64,000 nt of DNA from contig JAEYRB010000011.1 in NCBI GenBank assembly GCA_023409735.1, forward strand, positions 30,045-94,044. Direction: 5' to 3'. This DNA is from Bacillota bacterium. Its GTDB lineage: Bacteria > Bacillota > Clostridia > Acetivibrionales > DTU013. How positions within the stretch are numbered: the stretch's first letter is position 1; the number at the start of each line of letters is the position of its first letter. Positions 8,534-16,922 of this stretch are shown piece after piece. A program made the position numbers and the translations under genes. Under the pieces are notes generated by a model that saw only the letters and a list, made by a program, of their open reading frames with translations, was not told where the DNA came from and made no database searches.

Positions 8534-9889
8534 ATGAACGGCAAAGAAATGGAAGCGTTTACTCTTGAAATGACCGGTGATCTGCAGAAGAATAACTACA
8601 TTGCCAAAGAAAAATTTGATGAATATGGTGTCAAACGTGGATTAAGGGATCAAAATGGCAACGGTGTTCTTGCTGGCTTAACAAATATTTCGACTGTATG
8701 CGGCGCTAAGCTGATTAACGGCGAAAAGACTCCATGTGAGGGAGAACTGCACTATCGCGGATATTCAATATTCGACCTTACAAGCGGATTTACTAAGGAA
8801 AATAGATACGGTACAGAGGAAATAGCTTACCTTATACTATTCGGGCAGCTTCCTAACAATAAACAGCTCGAAAACTTCAAAACTATTCTTGCACAAAGCA
8901 GGACACTTCCGTCGAACTTTACCCGCGATGTAATAATGAAAGCTCCCAGCAAGGATATAATGAATTCATTGACAAAGAGTGTACTAACGCTGGCATCATA
9001 TGACAAGAAGGCTGATGATACATCGTTGGAGAACGTACTCAGGCAATCGATAATGCTGATCAGCGTCCTGCCGATGCTGGCTGTTTACGGTTACCATGCC
9101 TTTAACCACTATCAGTGCGGAGATAGCTTTTATATTCACAGGCCTGATGAATCACTGTCATTTGCAGAAAACATACTCTCTATGCTAAGGCCTGACCAAA
9201 AGTATACAGAGCTTGAAGCACGCGTACTTGATGAAGCTATTGTACTCCACATGGAGCATGGCGGAGGCAATAATTCCACATTCACCACTCATGTTGTGAC
9301 ATCTTCAGGTTCAGATACATATTCAGTCATAGCAGCAGCATTATGCTCGTTGAAAGGCCCTAAGCATGGCGGAGCGAATATTAAGGTTATTGAAATGATG
9401 GATGATTTAAAGGTGAATGTTCAGGATCCCGCAGATCAAGAACAGATTGCTGAATACTTAAAAAAACTACTTCATGGAGAAGCTTTTGACAGACAAGGAC
9501 TTATCTATGGTATGGGACATGCGGTTTATTCTCTCTCAGACCCTCGTGCAATATGCTTTAAAGCCTTCGTGAAAAAGTTGGCAAGTGAAAAGGGAAGAGA
9601 AAAAGATTACAGAATATATGAGACGGTTGAGGAGTTGGCACCGAGAATAATTGCGTCGGAACGTAAAATTTTTAAGGGTGTATGTGCAAATGTAGATTTT
9701 TACAGCGGTTTTGTATATAGCATGCTCGGAATTCCCAAAGAGCTATTTACTCCATTATTTGCTATGGCTCGCATCACAGGGTGGTGTGCTCACAGGCTGG
9801 AGGAATTAATCAATCTAAATAAGATTATCCGCCCTGCATATAAGAGTGTAGCTGAAATTAGAGAATATACTCCAATAGCCGGAAGATAA
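8534..9889 (+). CDS. Citrate synthase (citrate/2-methylcitrate synthase family)
   Basis: 451 residues. Condenses oxaloacetate with acetyl-CoA. The citrate synthase core is clear: HYRGYSIFDL, HMEHGGGNNSTFTT (active-site region), GPKHGGAN, YGMGHAVYSLSDPRA and NVDFYSGFVYSMLGIP with the catalytic Asp. The protein is longer at the N-terminus than the Gram-negative enzyme, as is common for clostridial homologues. AGGGGGTGA precedes the ATG. It has its own promoter and terminator, so it is monocistronic. No aconitase or isocitrate dehydrogenase gene is adjacent. It could also act as 2-methylcitrate synthase; the sequence alone does not separate these. Confidence 0.93.
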   Translation: MNGKEMEAFTLEMTGDLQKNNYIAKEKFDEYGVKRGLRDQNGNGVLAGLTNISTVCGAKLINGEKTPCEGELHYRGYSIFDLTSGFTKENRYGTEEIAYLILFGQLPNNKQLENFKTILAQSRTLPSNFTRDVIMKAPSKDIMNSLTKSVLTLASYDKKADDTSLENVLRQSIMLISVLPMLAVYGYHAFNHYQCGDSFYIHRPDESLSFAENILSMLRPDQKYTELEARVLDEAIVLHMEHGGGNNSTFTTHVVTSSGSDTYSVIAAALCSLKGPKHGGANIKVIEMMDDLKVNVQDPADQEQIAEYLKKLLHGEAFDRQGLIYGMGHAVYSLSDPRAICFKAFVKKLASEKGREKDYRIYETVEELAPRIIASERKIFKGVCANVDFYSGFVYSMLGIPKELFTPLFAMARITGWCAHRLEELINLNKIIRPAYKSVAEIREYTPIAGR

Positions 9890-9908
9890 AGAAATCAACT
9901 GTGTGGGG

Positions 9909-9966
9909 AAGCGCTTGTTATTCTGGCAGAACAATTTGATTCATGTCATATACAAGCGCTTTTTCT
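9909..9966 (+). terminator. Terminator after the citrate synthase gene
   Basis: AAGCGCTTGT pairs with ACAAGCGCTT across a loop of about 32 bases; a run of T residues follows. Confidence 0.7.
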
Positions 9967-10331
9967 CTGCATAGTATAGCATCAGTACTGTGTATGGTAG
10001 TATGGCTTGTAGTATAGAATTTATATCTGAAAACTTGTCACTTCTAATTAGATACCAAGGGAATAAGGTGTAAAGCAGGGCTAACACATATCATAAATCG
10101 AGGATCAAGTACTACTAAAAATCGTTCATTTCTTCAGTAATATCATTTGCTGACTCTCATAGCATACAGAATTCATCTCTATCTTCGGTATGCCCTTAAC
10201 GTTCATCATTGTTAAAAAGAATAATATCACCGATTCAAAACATTAATTTGTTATTTGAAATAACCTGGAAGTACAATCTCCAAATATCATATGAAAGAGA
10301 AGAAGTACATAATAAATGCATTATGTAAAGT
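9967..10331. other. Long gene-free stretch before the VanRS operon
   Basis: No supported gene, RNA or repeat is visible here. Both strands contain frequent stops, with only a 27-codon frame on the minus strand. The DNA is AT-rich and may carry decayed sequence. Confidence 0.5.
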
Positions 10332-10372
10332 AATTCCATCAACAGTTTGATTAGCAAACCTCTGATGGAATT
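10332..10372. other. Strong two-part hairpin in the long intergenic region
   Basis: AATTCCATCA (10332-10341) pairs perfectly with TGATGGAATT (10363-10372). Inside, GTTTG and CAAAC pair around an ATTAG loop, leaving a symmetric 3x3 internal loop. There is no T-run. It could be part of a small RNA, an attenuator or a protein-binding palindrome. Confidence 0.55.
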
Positions 10373-10645
10373 GTTCATAACACTATGATATAATTACGCC
10401 ATTAATATATTACAGTTATATATAAATATGTAATATATAACATGAGATGTAAAAGAAATTGGTCTTAGAGTGACATAACAAATATTCCAAAAGAATTGAG
10501 GACCTCCTTACTTTATTGACCATATGTATAAGTACTGAAACAAATGCTAATAAAATCTTAATAAAACATCAAGAAAAAATCATAAAAATTATAAAGTTTA
10601 TTTAGTAAGATAGAAGTGATGCTTATGAAAAAAGGAGAAAGATGT

Positions 10646-11344
10646 ATGCCCGAGAAGATACTTATTGTGGATGACGAGCACGAGATTGCCGATTTAATTG
10701 AGGTTTACTTACAAAACGAGGACTACATTATTTATAAATTTTACACAGCTAAGGCTGCTCTCGCTTGTGTTGAAACAACTTCTCTTGACCTTGCAATATT
10801 GGATGTGATGCTGCCAGATATAAATGGCTTTATGCTATGTCAGAGGATACGGGAGAAACATACATATCCTATTATTATGTTGACGGCTAAGGATGAGGAG
10901 ACTGACAAGATCACAGGGCTTACACTGGGAGCGGATGATTACATAACAAAACCCTTCAGGCCGCTTGAAATGGTGGCACGGGTCAAGGCACAGCTGCGGA
11001 GGTATAAAAGATACAATTCACAGGTAACTAACTCTGACGACTCAGTTATCACGCATTCCGGTTTAGTAATGGATGTTAACACACATGAGTGCCTCCTGAA
11101 TGAAAAGCTGCTAACACTGACACCTACTGAGTTTTCAATTCTTCGCATTCTTTTGGAACGAAAAGGTAAGGTCGTAAGTGCAGAAGAGCTGTTTCACGAG
11201 ATATGGGCCGACGAATACTATAGTAAAAGCAACAATACTATTACTGTTCATATCAGGCATTTACGTGAAAAAATGAATGATACTATTGATGATCCCAAAT
11301 ATATTAAGACAATTTGGGGAGTGGGGTATAAAATTGAAAAATAA
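10646..11344 (+). CDS. vanR: VanR-type response regulator (OmpR family)
   Basis: 232 residues. The receiver domain (1-118) has the acidic pair near 9-11, phospho-acceptor Asp53 (AILDVMLPD) and Lys in YITKPFRPLE. The OmpR-type winged helix follows (about 135-232), ending NTITVHIRHLREKMND and WGVGYKIEK. Long stretches match what I recall of VanR from vanA-type glycopeptide-resistance clusters, including KHTYPIIMLT and GADDYITKPFRPLE. AAAGGAG lies 9 bases upstream of the ATG at 10646; a longer frame from 10616 lacks a ribosome site. It is followed directly by its sensor kinase. Targets probably include the D,D-carboxypeptidase gene downstream. Confidence 0.88.
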   Translation: MPEKILIVDDEHEIADLIEVYLQNEDYIIYKFYTAKAALACVETTSLDLAILDVMLPDINGFMLCQRIREKHTYPIIMLTAKDEETDKITGLTLGADDYITKPFRPLEMVARVKAQLRRYKRYNSQVTNSDDSVITHSGLVMDVNTHECLLNEKLLTLTPTEFSILRILLERKGKVVSAEELFHEIWADEYYSKSNNTITVHIRHLREKMNDTIDDPKYIKTIWGVGYKIEK

Positions 11345-12464
11345 ATTGTTGCAGGGAAAGGTATATAGCAGCCTTATACGTGAGCTTTTTTACCAGACGT
11401 TTATAATTCTTGGAGTATCTGCTTTGATTGTAGTATTGGTAAGGTATGCTGTTCGCGGAAAATTCGCAGATCTTTTGGTCAGAATTATTTGCTCACAACG
11501 GCATGTTGAGTGGGATGAGGGTGTAAGAATTTATCACTTAACGATCAGAAATAATCTAGACATCATTGCCATTGTAGTGACTTTAATCTTTTTTTTCATA
11601 CTATTCAGAGCTTGTCTGTCGTGGTTTACGAAGTATTTTAATCAGATCGTTACCGGAATCGAGCAGTTATCGGAAGAGGTCGATGAGCAGATAGTGATGA
11701 GCCCAAAACTGTCTTTTTTTGAAACAAAGTTAAATGAAGTAAAACATAAGCTAAAGAAGCGTGAGGCTGAGGCAAGGGACGCAGAACAAAGAAAAAATGA
11801 ATTAGTGGTTTATTTGGCACATGATATACGTACACCTCTCACATCAGTAATTGGTTATCTGAATCTGCTGGAGGAAGCTTCCGATATGCCTATAGAGCTA
11901 AGAACAAAATACATAAAAATCGCGTTGGATAAGGCTAATCGCTTAGAGAAAATGATCAATGAATTTTTTGAGATAACAAGATATAACTCACAGCAGATTG
12001 CATTGGCAAAGGAGAACATAGATCTGTATTATATGCTTTTGCAGCTTTGCGATGAACTTTCGCCTGTTCTTGCAGCAAATGGAAACACAGTAGCACTTAA
12101 GGTGAATGAGGATTTGACTGTGTATGGTGACCCTGACAAATTAGCTCGGGTATTTAATAATGTATTGAAAAATGCTGCTGCGTATAGTTTCCCTGATACA
12201 GAGGTTACAATTTCTGCTGAAAAAAAGGATACTTATGTGATGATTACTTTTCAGAACAAGGGGAGGACCATTTCTAAAGATAGATTATCCGCAATATTTG
12301 AAAAGTTCTATCGACTTGATGAAGCACGCTTTTCAAATACTGGCGGAGCTGGATTAGGATTAGCTATAGCAAAGGAAATTATAACATTACATGGCGGAAC
12401 AATTACAGCAGATAGTAAGAACAATGAAATTACATTTGACATAACACTGCCTGATATGAATTAA
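11334..12464 (+). CDS. vanS: VanS-type sensor histidine kinase
   Basis: 376 residues with a TTG start that overlaps the vanR stop by 11 bases, with GTGGGG 7 bases upstream. Membrane segments at about 21-37 and 77-93 flank a short extracytoplasmic loop. A HAMP-like linker follows, then the HisKA domain with His163 (VVYLAHDIRTPLTS), and the ATPase domain with N-box (DKLARVFNNVLKNAAAY), FEKFYRLD and GGAGLGLAIAKEI. The spacing and wording closely follow VanS of vanA-type clusters (384 residues), including FFEITRYN and GDPDKLARVFNN. In known systems the sensor responds to vancomycin or cell-wall precursors. The ligand here is inferred, since the extracytoplasmic loop diverges most. Confidence 0.88.
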   Translation: MKNKLLQGKVYSSLIRELFYQTFIILGVSALIVVLVRYAVRGKFADLLVRIICSQRHVEWDEGVRIYHLTIRNNLDIIAIVVTLIFFFILFRACLSWFTKYFNQIVTGIEQLSEEVDEQIVMSPKLSFFETKLNEVKHKLKKREAEARDAEQRKNELVVYLAHDIRTPLTSVIGYLNLLEEASDMPIELRTKYIKIALDKANRLEKMINEFFEITRYNSQQIALAKENIDLYYMLLQLCDELSPVLAANGNTVALKVNEDLTVYGDPDKLARVFNNVLKNAAAYSFPDTEVTISAEKKDTYVMITFQNKGRTISKDRLSAIFEKFYRLDEARFSNTGGAGLGLAIAKEIITLHGGTITADSKNNEITFDITLPDMN

Positions 12465-12527
12465 GAGAATAATAATTACAAATTAATAATAACTTAAGAA
12501 TTAAAATACAATATATTAAAATTTTTC

Positions 12528-12568
12528 AAGCTCCTGTTGGGTATGATACTACTAGCAGGGGCTTTTTT
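12528..12568 (+). terminator. Terminator after vanS
   Basis: AAGCTCCTGTTGG pairs, with two G-U pairs, with TAGCAGGGGCTT; six T residues follow. The repeated element at 12567 begins on its last T bases. Confidence 0.85.
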
Positions 12569-12633
12569 ATGGCGTTGCCCTGCGGACTACAACAAAAAGG
12601 CGAGGAGTGCTCGATGCCCCAAAGACTTTTATT
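12567..12633 (+). repeat. Repeated structured element A, copy 1
   Basis: Shares with 26133-26200 and 55514-55583 the blocks TTATGGYGTTG, CTAC, AAAAGGCGAG, CGATG and AGAC in the same order. Predicted pairings are GTTG with CAAC around CCCTGCGG, and AAAAG with CTTTT. It lies directly behind a terminator and 33 bases before the vanY start. It is noncoding in all frames of interest. Function is unknown; a cis-regulatory RNA is possible. Confidence 0.6.
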
Positions 12634-12665
12634 ACACTGCTTTTTATGGAAAGGAGCCTTAACCA

Positions 12666-13577
12666 ATGAAACATCAGCATTATAGAAAAAAAGGGCGAGG
12701 AACTACATATAGAAGGATAGTATTTCTGCTCGGAATATGCTGCTTACTTGCAATACTTGGAATGAGCATCGAATTGCTGCACAATGACGGAATATTACAG
12801 AACAACAACATATCCGAGCTAGAAAGCAGGGAATTTGTATTTTCACCGGATGATAATGCTGTCAAAAAAATAAACATAAATCTTAATGATAAGACCGTAA
12901 CAATAGTAAACTCAAATACTAATGAAGGTGCCAATGAAGAATCTGATCATAGTACCAATCAAATAGCTGATGAAAGTGATAAAACTAAAGCTGTTTCAAG
13001 CCAGCCATCTTCAGGCATAGAGAATAATGCTGACGAAACTGAATGGTACCTTACTTTAGTCAATAAGTGGAATGAAATGCCAAGTGACTACAAAATCAAA
13101 TTAACTGAGCTTTCAAACGGACAAAGTGTAGATAAACGTATTCTCCCAATGCTGCAAGAAATGTTTGATGCGGCAAGAGCAGACAACATTTACCCAATTG
13201 TTGCGTCAGGTTATCGAACCGCTAAAAAACAACAGGAGATATTTGATAAAAAGATTGAAGAGTACAAATCCTATGGCTACTCAAATGAGGATGCAGAAAC
13301 AGAAGCTAAGAAATGGGTAGCTGTTCCCGGAACTAGTGAGCACCAGCTTGGCCTTGCAGTCGATATTAATGCAGATGGTGTTCATTCATATGGCCAGGAG
13401 GTATATAAGTGGCTGGAGAAGAACGCACATTTGTATGGCTTCATTTGTCGCTATCCTATGGAAAAGACAGAATTAACAGGTGTAGCAAATGAGCCATGGC
13501 ACTATCGCTATGTCGGAGTTGATGCAGCGACTGAAATCCACAATAAAGGTATTTGCCTTGAGGAGTACCTTGATTAG
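12666..13577 (+). CDS. vanY: Membrane-anchored D-alanyl-D-alanine carboxypeptidase, VanY family
   Basis: 303 residues. An N-terminal membrane anchor (about 18-37) is followed by a low-complexity Ser/Asn/Asp linker (about 80-122) and a C-terminal VanY peptidase domain. The zinc site is visible: SGYRT at 181-185, SEHQLGLAVDI with His226 and Asp233, and EPWHYRYVG with His279. The enzyme would trim the terminal D-Ala from muropeptide stems outside the membrane. Known VanY proteins lower vancomycin binding by removing D-Ala-D-Ala ends, but without vanHAX this alone gives at most weak protection. AAAGGAG precedes the ATG. Co-regulation by the adjacent VanRS pair is inferred from position; a terminator separates them, so a separate promoter is expected. 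Confidence 0.9.
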   Translation: MKHQHYRKKGRGTTYRRIVFLLGICCLLAILGMSIELLHNDGILQNNNISELESREFVFSPDDNAVKKININLNDKTVTIVNSNTNEGANEESDHSTNQIADESDKTKAVSSQPSSGIENNADETEWYLTLVNKWNEMPSDYKIKLTELSNGQSVDKRILPMLQEMFDAARADNIYPIVASGYRTAKKQQEIFDKKIEEYKSYGYSNEDAETEAKKWVAVPGTSEHQLGLAVDINADGVHSYGQEVYKWLEKNAHLYGFICRYPMEKTELTGVANEPWHYRYVGVDAATEIHNKGICLEEYLD

Positions 13578-13682
13578 TGTATCAATACTATATTTACAGT
13601 TAAGTGAGTTGAAGCAGTCAACCTGCTTAGCAATTATTACAAAGGCAGTACATTGAGAAGAGTGTACTTGATGATATGTTAA

Positions 13683-13746
13683 ATACAAAAAATCGAACCT
13701 CGGTATAAACCTGAAGTTCGATTTTGGTGCGGGAAACAGGACTTGA
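13683..13746 (-). repeat. Partial duplicate of the tRNA-Leu 3' end and its terminator
   Basis: 64 bases match 13886-13949 at an offset of 203 with only two or three differences. It contains the terminator hairpin (plus strand about 13686-13725) and the last 22 bases of the tRNA, up to the T-arm, where similarity stops abruptly. Confidence 0.85.
13725..13746 (-). pseudogene. Truncated tRNA-Leu 3' fragment
   Basis: CCA end, acceptor strand and part of the T-arm only; the rest of the tRNA is absent. It cannot fold as a tRNA. Confidence 0.8.
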
Positions 13747-13822
13747 CCGTCTGCTTCGCTTCCAATGTTCCTGAAGAGGCTCGCATACTGCCGCCTCGAC
13801 TTAAGTCTCGGCACACTCGCCT

Positions 13823-13847
13823 AAAAATGTGCATTTAGCACATTTTT
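13823..13847. repeat. Perfect 10-bp hairpin between the two tRNA-Leu copies
   Basis: AAAAATGTGC and GCACATTTTT flank an ATTTA loop. The T-rich right arm would allow termination on the plus strand and, by symmetry, on the minus strand. Confidence 0.6.
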
Positions 13848-13888
13848 TAACGGCTTCGTGCCTTCTCAGGTTCAAGTCCTATTATATA

Positions 13889-13928
13889 CAAAAAATCGAA
13901 CCTCGGTATAAACCCAAAGTTCGATTTT
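13889..13928 (-). terminator. Terminator of tRNA-Leu
   Basis: On the minus strand AAAATCGAAC pairs with GTTCGATTTT, followed by further T residues, immediately behind the CCA end. Confidence 0.85.
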
Positions 13929-14014
13929 GGTGCGGGAAACAGGACTTGAACCTGCACACCCTTGCGAGCTCTAGCACCTGAAGCTAGCGCGTCTGCCAAT
14001 TCCGCCATTCCCGC
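13928..14014 (-). tRNA. tRNA-Leu (anticodon CAG)
   Basis: 87 bases including an encoded CCA. The 5' acceptor strand is GCGGGAA, the anticodon stem CTAGC/GCTAG surrounds loop TTCAGGT, and there is a long variable arm (typical class II). The T-arm has GGTTCAAGTCC. It is read by CUG codons. Confidence 0.95.
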
Positions 14015-14125
14015 ATTTCTAAAGCGCAATAACTATTCTACTAGAAAAACTGCTCAAATGCAAGTAAAAAGATAAAAAATATTATAAAAGTCTAACTTTT
14101 TAATAAACATATTTATGAATGTGCT

Positions 14126-14153
14126 TTGCTGTAGATGATAATTCTGCTATAAT
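14126..14153 (+). promoter_or_regulatory. Promoter of murD
   Basis: TTGCTG and TATAAT (14148-14153) are separated by 16 bases, with an extended TG motif (TGCTATAAT). Confidence 0.65.
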
Positions 14154-14206
14154 TCACTTGTTGAATTACAAAAAAAAACAAATCCCTCACAATGGAGGCG
14201 GATAGA

Positions 14207-15604
14207 TTGAACGATAAGCTTGAACAGTTTAAAAAGGATATTGTTACAAAAAGGGTTGCAGTACTTGGAATGGGAATAAGCAATGTACCGCTCATTAAGT
14301 ACTTGGGGCACATTGGAGTTAAGGTTACTGCTTTTGATATGGCAGAGGCTTCAGACTTAAAAACAACACTTGCTCAGCTTGATGGGTTGGATGTGGAATA
14401 TAGTCTTGGTAAGGATTATTTACGGAAGCTTAAGGGCTTTGATGTTATTTTTAAAACTCCAAAGGTGAGGTTTGACATACCTGAGCTTTTAAGCGAGGCT
14501 GATGCAGGGGCTGGAATAACATCTGAAATGGAAGTTTTCTGTAGACTGTGCCCTGCAAAAATATTTGCCGTAACCGGAAGTGACGGTAAGACAACGACAA
14601 CAACGCTGATAGAGAAAATCTTGTCTCACCACGGTTATAAATGTTGGCTTGGAGGGAACATAGGCGCTCCCTTGCTTGACAAAATCGATGAAATAAAACA
14701 GGAGGATATGGTTGTTCTGGAGCTAAGCAGCTTTCAGCTCCATACTATGCGCAACAGGCTGCATACAGCCGTGGTTACGAATATTTCTCCAAATCACCTT
14801 GATGTACATAAATCAATGGATGAATATGTGGATGCAAAGAAAAATATTTTTAGATATCAGGATCCCAATGATCTTTTGGTTATTAATTATGATAACACAA
14901 TTACAAAAAGCTTTTATGAAGAAGCTAACGGGCAGACAGTATTTTTCTCCAGAGCAACGGAGCTTGAAGCCGGAATCACACTATCAGGCAGCAGTATTGT
15001 TTATAGGAATGCAGGTAAGGATCACATAATTATGGATATAGAAGATATCATCCTTCCAGGTGTTCACAATATTGAAAATTACATGGCGGCAGCCGCTGCA
15101 ACCATCAACTACGTTGACGCAAAGGACATACAAGCTATAGCAAAAAGCTTCAGGGGAGTGGAGCATAGAAATGAATTTGTAAGAGAGGTCGGCAGCATAA
15201 GCTTTTATAATGATTCAATAGGGTCAAGCCCGACAAGGACGATTGCCAGCATAAGCTCCTTCAAGCAAAAGGTTATTCTTATTGCAGGCGGTTACGACAA
15301 GCATATACCATATGATGTGATGGGAAAGGCGATTATTGAGAGAGTTAAATGCCTTGTGCTGATAGGGCAGACAGGTGAAAAAATTGATAAAGCATTAAAA
15401 AATGAAATAGAGTATACGGGATTAGGTGCCGAGATTCCTGTTTATCACTGTGAATCACTTGAAGCTGCTGTTAATAAGGCATATGGTGAAGCCTTGCCGG
15501 GTGACGTAGTTATCTTGTCGCCTGCGAGTGCCAGCTTTGATATGTTTAAGAACTTTGAGGAACGAGGCAATATGTTCAAGGACATAGTAAATAAGCTTCA
15601 ATAA
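14207..15604 (+). CDS. murD: UDP-N-acetylmuramoyl-L-alanine--D-glutamate ligase
   Basis: 465 residues. Adds D-glutamate to UDP-MurNAc-L-Ala in cytoplasmic peptidoglycan precursor synthesis. Mur ligase domains are in order: N-terminal Rossmann-like domain (VAVLGMGISN near 18), central ATPase with P-loop TGSDGKTTTTT (123-133), and NISPNHLDVH, then the C-terminal domain (ENYMAAAAA, EHRNEFV, IAGGYDKHIPY). A TTG start at 14207 is chosen because GGAGGCGG lies directly upstream; the in-frame ATG at 14192 would place that ribosome site inside the coding region. It stands alone rather than in a dcw cluster, so it may be a second copy or a relocated murD. Confidence 0.92.
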   Translation: MNDKLEQFKKDIVTKRVAVLGMGISNVPLIKYLGHIGVKVTAFDMAEASDLKTTLAQLDGLDVEYSLGKDYLRKLKGFDVIFKTPKVRFDIPELLSEADAGAGITSEMEVFCRLCPAKIFAVTGSDGKTTTTTLIEKILSHHGYKCWLGGNIGAPLLDKIDEIKQEDMVVLELSSFQLHTMRNRLHTAVVTNISPNHLDVHKSMDEYVDAKKNIFRYQDPNDLLVINYDNTITKSFYEEANGQTVFFSRATELEAGITLSGSSIVYRNAGKDHIIMDIEDIILPGVHNIENYMAAAAATINYVDAKDIQAIAKSFRGVEHRNEFVREVGSISFYNDSIGSSPTRTIASISSFKQKVILIAGGYDKHIPYDVMGKAIIERVKCLVLIGQTGEKIDKALKNEIEYTGLGAEIPVYHCESLEAAVNKAYGEALPGDVVILSPASASFDMFKNFEERGNMFKDIVNKLQ

Positions 15605-15646
15605 GTGTACTTAAAGGAGTGCGTTTAAGGAAGTATGCTTAAAGGC
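15605..15646 (+). repeat. Three tandem 14-base degenerate repeats behind murD
   Basis: GTGTACTTAAAGGA, GTGCGTTTAAGGAA and GTATGCTTAAAGGC follow one another without gaps. Confidence 0.6.
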
Positions 15647-15728
15647 TATACAAATACAAGAACAGCTGTTATGAATTCATTTGTGAGTTAGGCTATGTTT
15701 TGCATAAACGTTGAATTTTATATAAAAT

Positions 15729-15765
15729 GCGAGGAGGGCATATATTCCTCCTCGTATTAACAATA
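15729..15765. terminator. Bidirectional terminator between murD and the acetyltransferase gene
   Basis: GCGAGGAGG pairs with CCTCCTCGT around GCATATATT. The minus-strand tail is T-rich, which suits the convergent acetyltransferase gene. Confidence 0.75.
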
Positions 15766-15828
15766 TGGTCTATTTTTGACGAGGGTAGATTACTTATGTT
15801 TAAAGTGAATCTCATTTATCAAAGAAAA

Positions 15829-16377
15829 CTATAATTCCAGGCTCATCATAATGGTGGTTTGGTAACTTCCGTCGCGAAGACGGAATGCTTTTTCATTTTT
15901 GCCGAAGTTTTTGAACCCATACTTTTCATATAGCGATATGCCACGTATATTAGATGAGACAACATCAAGCTCAAGCTGTTTATATCCGGCGCTGCCTGCT
16001 AAGCTAATGATGGCGCTGAGTATCCAAGAACCTATGCCAATACCCCAAAAGTCTTTTTGTATAGAGATCCCGAATTCTGCACGGTGTCGGCACTTATCTA
16101 AACGTGCAATTGGATTGAAGCCTGCATTGGCAACGATTTCGCCGTCAATCTCAGCACAGATCATTATGGAATCGTCGCTATTGGCAATATTCTCAAGATA
16201 AGCCGCCTCATTTTCTTCGGTCATCTTTATCTCATCCGGATAACGCATCATATAATCAGTCTGTCCTGAGGTTAGCCTCAGATGCTTGAGAATAGCAGAA
16301 GCATCTTTACCGCAGGGACTTCTCAGGGTACATGCCAGTCCATTTTTTAGTATAATAGTATTATTATCGTACAACAT
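15829..16377 (-). CDS. GNAT-family N-acetyltransferase
   Basis: 182 residues. The GNAT acetyl-CoA site is visible as GISIQKDFWGIGIGSWIL (Q/RxxGxG/A-like) near residue 112, followed by LELDVVSSNIRGISLYEKYGF, the common GNAT motif B. It resembles RimJ/RimL or spermidine-type acetyltransferases, but the substrate cannot be told. GAGG lies 9 bases upstream of the ATG. It is convergent with murD and divergent from glpK. Confidence 0.85.
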   Translation of the reverse strand: MLYDNNTIILKNGLACTLRSPCGKDASAILKHLRLTSGQTDYMMRYPDEIKMTEENEAAYLENIANSDDSIMICAEIDGEIVANAGFNPIARLDKCRHRAEFGISIQKDFWGIGIGSWILSAIISLAGSAGYKQLELDVVSSNIRGISLYEKYGFKNFGKNEKAFRLRDGSYQTTIMMSLEL

Positions 16378-16425
16378 ATTAATGCCTCACTTATACAGTT
16401 AATAACTAAGATGTTTGTTCATGGT

Positions 16426-16446
16426 AATGTTAATGTTATTAACATT
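16426..16446. promoter_or_regulatory. Inverted repeat between the acetyltransferase and glpK genes
   Basis: AATGTTAA and TTAACATT are separated by TGTTA. It resembles a Rex box but has 5 rather than 4 spacer bases. The rest of 16447-16762 is AT-rich without a recognisable gene. Confidence 0.4.
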
Positions 16447-16762
16447 TTATTGTTGCATGCTATCCTTGTCAACGCTATGTTTATCATTTCTGGAAAATTA
16501 GATCAATAACTTGGTCAGTGCTTCTAAGTAGCTTATTTTAATTTACTATTATTGTAAATCAGCTGGTAAGGTATGATGAAATACTATATATTTTCCTTTT
16601 TATGTGCTTTAAATAGTATGCTAAGATGAAATGTTCATTATTAAATTCATGTAATATATTAAGAAAAAAATAATATATTACTACAATTATACATAATGGA
16701 AGATAGACATAAATAAAATTATGTAAAATATCGTAATTTTATGTCAGAACAGGATTACAAGA

Positions 16763-16791
16763 TTGAAAAAGCACTGAAAAATTGCTATAAT
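16763..16791 (+). promoter_or_regulatory. Promoter of glpK
   Basis: TTGAAA and a consensus TATAAT are separated by 17 bases. It leaves a leader of about 125 bases before the start at 16923, a possible target for GlpP. Confidence 0.8.
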
Positions 16792-16922
16792 AAAGCCATT
16801 AAAATATACAGACAGTAAGAATTGCGGTACATCTGGACACGAGAGTCATCCGAAAATTGAGTATATGTTTTCTGGAGTAGTTGACCCGCGATATAGACGC
16901 CGCAGGACGAAAGGAGCACTCT

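Noticed and set aside
10130..10215. 27-codon minus-strand frame (MMNVKGIPKIEMNS...)
   Set aside because: Too short, no ribosome site; at best a fragment of decayed coding DNA.
10646..13577. Complete vancomycin-resistance cluster
   Set aside because: No vanH, vanA/B-type ligase or vanX is present; only the sensor pair and a VanY-type enzyme are supported.
16426..16446. Rex operator before glpK
   Set aside because: The arms resemble a Rex half-site (TGTTAA/TTAACA) but the spacer is 5 instead of 4 bases; not counted as Rex-controlled.
16880..16915. Fourth copy of repeat A before glpK
   Set aside because: Only short similarity (GTTGACC, GGACGAAAGGAG); the block order is not kept.
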